A stretch of 8,144 nt of DNA from Bacteroides sp. (lineage in GTDB: Bacteria; Bacteroidota; Bacteroidia; Bacteroidales; Bacteroidaceae): NCBI GenBank assembly GCA_019412865.1, contig DXOJ01000012.1, positions 1 to 8,144 on the forward strand. The letters run 5' to 3'. The notes under the pieces are model-generated. The model did no database searches and had not been told where the DNA came from. It was given only the letters and a program-made list of their open reading frames with translations. The translations under genes were made by a program, and so were the position numbers. Numbering within the stretch: position 1 is the stretch's first letter; each line of letters begins with the position of its first letter. Shown in pieces: positions 7,114 to 8,144 of the stretch.

Positions 7114-7722
7114 ATGAATCTAGAAACACTGCGTTGCCGGATACTCGACTACACCAAGCGGGAAATGTACCAGCATGGTGCCGACGGGTTGACGATGGAT
7201 GATATAGCCAGGGGAATGAAGATGTCGAAGCGGACACTCTACAAGCTCTTTCCCAGCAAAACGAGTCTGTTCCGTGTCTGTCTTTCTGATTTTGCCAACG
7301 GAATCAGAAGCCGGATCCAGCAAAAACAGATACGGATGGACAGCTCGTGCATGGAGGCACTTTTCATCACAGTGGATGGCTATCTCACCCTGCTTCATTC
7401 GCTGGGGAAGAAGTTGCTGATGGATATTGCTGCCGACAGGGAATACCGTGCTGCTTTCGAGCGGGAGGAGGCTTTCTGGTTGCAGCAGTTGATTGATGTC
7501 TTGACGCATTGTAAGATTTGCGGTTATCTGCTTCCCGGAGTCGATCCCGACCGTTTTGCACCGGATTTGCAGGAGGTCATCTACCAGAGCAGCTTGCAAG
7601 GCACCCCGTACCTGGTACAGCGTATGTTGAACTATACGCTTCTGCGGGGGCTTTTTAAGATGGACGGTATCCGTTATATTGACGAACACCTGAAACCTGA
7701 TAATTTGAATGTTTGTGTATGA
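7114..7722 (+). CDS. TetR/AcrR-family transcriptional regulator, last gene of the efflux operon
   Basis: This 202-residue protein is a probable repressor of the efflux operon. The N-terminal TetR DNA-binding domain is clear: an opening helix (about 5-21), then GADGLTMDDIARGMKMSKRTLYKLFPSKTSLF (22-53) with the helix-turn-helix at about 27-46 and the typical Tyr-Lys-x-Phe-x-x-Lys recognition end. The rest (about 60-190) is helical, with no recognisable ligand motif, as expected for the variable drug- or metabolite-sensing domain. It holds several Cys residues (Cys129 and Cys132 in THCKICGY), which may be incidental. The gene starts 10 bp after the outer-membrane factor stop and ends at a terminator, so it is co-transcribed. 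Family precedent (AcrR, BmeR) suggests repression relieved by pump substrates. Here the gene sits at the 3' end of the operon, which would give negative feedback; that is inference. Confidence 0.92.
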   Translation: MNLETLRCRILDYTKREMYQHGADGLTMDDIARGMKMSKRTLYKLFPSKTSLFRVCLSDFANGIRSRIQQKQIRMDSSCMEALFITVDGYLTLLHSLGKKLLMDIAADREYRAAFEREEAFWLQQLIDVLTHCKICGYLLPGVDPDRFAPDLQEVIYQSSLQGTPYLVQRMLNYTLLRGLFKMDGIRYIDEHLKPDNLNVCV

Positions 7723-7726
7723 AGAG

Positions 7727-7767
7727 AAAGAGGTGGACTACCCTGCAAAGGGAGCTCACCTCTTTTT
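7727..7767 (+). terminator. intrinsic terminator of the efflux operon
   Basis: AAAGAGGTG (7727-7735) pairs perfectly with CACCTCTTT (7757-7765), and an inner stem CCCT/AGGG (7741-7744 with 7749-7752) lies under the loop GCAA. A T-rich run continues to about 7772. It begins 4 bp after the TetR stop, so it closes the operon. The converging Rpn-type gene ends 58 bp beyond it; the hairpin could also block leftward transcripts, but on that strand the U-rich tail is weaker. Confidence 0.9.
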
Positions 7768-7825
7768 ATTTTCTTCGTTCGTAAACGGTTGGTTACAACA
7801 TAGTGCCTTTATGAATCCGATTACT

Positions 7826-8144
7826 TTATAACCCTTCGATTATGCTTAAAGGTAAATCGGTACATTCGGCGATAGACTCATTGTCTATCCCTTTGGCTTT
7901 CATGTTCCGGGCTATTTTCAGCTGGGTTTCTTGTGCACCTTTTTGTTCAGCTGCATCCATTGTCACCAAATAATCTCGGTACACTTTGACGCTATTGTCG
8001 TATCGCTCCCTGTCTTCCGGAGACATAGAAGCCACATCAGCGATATCTTCCAATTTCTCGAAGACAGCTTTTCGTGCCTTGAACGGCATGCGTTTTAAAG
8101 TTTCCATATTATTTAATATATAAATCCAACGTTCAAAATTCGTT
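7826..8144 (-). CDS. Rpn-family recombination-promoting nuclease/putative transposase, C-terminal part (5' end outside window)
   Basis: Only the 3' portion of the gene is in the window. The frame is open without a stop to the right edge. The ATG at 8107 is probably internal: the residues before it, TNFERWIYILNN, are coding-like and match what I recall of this family just ahead of the METLKRMPFKA segment. The visible region contains MPFKARKAVFEKLEDIADVASMS, the charged YDNSVKVYRDYLVTMDAAEQKG helix, and an end resembling a small helix-turn-helix (IARNMKAKGIDNESIAECTDLPLSIIEGL). In full-length members, usually near 300 residues, the PD-(D/E)XK catalytic core lies N-terminal to this, so it cannot be checked here. 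The gene converges on the efflux operon and is probably unrelated to it. The Lys-Gly-Glu linker, often expanded in relatives, is short here. Confidence 0.8.
   Translation of the reverse strand, partial: TNFERWIYILNNMETLKRMPFKARKAVFEKLEDIADVASMSPEDRERYDNSVKVYRDYLVTMDAAEQKGAQETQLKIARNMKAKGIDNESIAECTDLPLSIIEGL

Overview
The window looks like a chromosomal segment from a gut Bacteroides or close Bacteroidales relative. Three things point there: promoters of the TAnnTTTG (-7) type in the intergenic region, several AT-rich leaders without a Shine-Dalgarno sequence, and protein types common in that group (a lipoprotein adaptor, an RND pump with the AKTAILLTEYA motif, a lipoprotein NodT-type outer-membrane factor, and an Rpn/PD-(D/E)XK nuclease with a MPFKA-type C-terminal region). 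The species cannot be fixed from the sequence.

Layout. Positions 1-270 are non-coding. They hold a near-palindrome (130-150) and a long hairpin (186-237) that probably ends the leftward transcript of the next gene. An AraC-family regulator runs leftward (271-1119). A 158-bp divergent intergenic region (1120-1277) carries a leftward -7 element, a rightward promoter and a dyad over the rightward -33 region. Rightward from 1278 is a compact operon: periplasmic adaptor lipoprotein (1278-2480), RND/HAE1 inner-membrane pump (2499-5696), outer-membrane factor lipoprotein (5739-7103) and a TetR-family regulator (7114-7722). A strong intrinsic terminator follows at 7727-7767. Converging on it from the right is the 3' portion of an Rpn-family nuclease/transposase-like gene (7826 to the window edge), whose 5' end lies outside the window.

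How it works together. The adaptor, pump and outer-membrane factor are the three parts of a proton-driven tripartite efflux system spanning both membranes, probably exporting amphiphilic compounds such as bile acids, antibiotics, dyes or detergents; the real substrate cannot be read from the sequence. Two regulators of different families flank the pump genes: the divergent AraC protein is placed to control the operon promoter, and the TetR protein, co-transcribed as the last gene, is placed to act as a feedback repressor. This assignment is inferred from gene order.

Overall this is a well-preserved, largely conventional efflux locus. I see no sign of an undescribed system. The points most worth a second look are the dual-regulator layout, the candidate operator over the promoter, the use of canonical Shine-Dalgarno sequences by only two of the four operon genes, the REP-like hairpin at the left, and the partial Rpn gene whose apparent ATG is internal.
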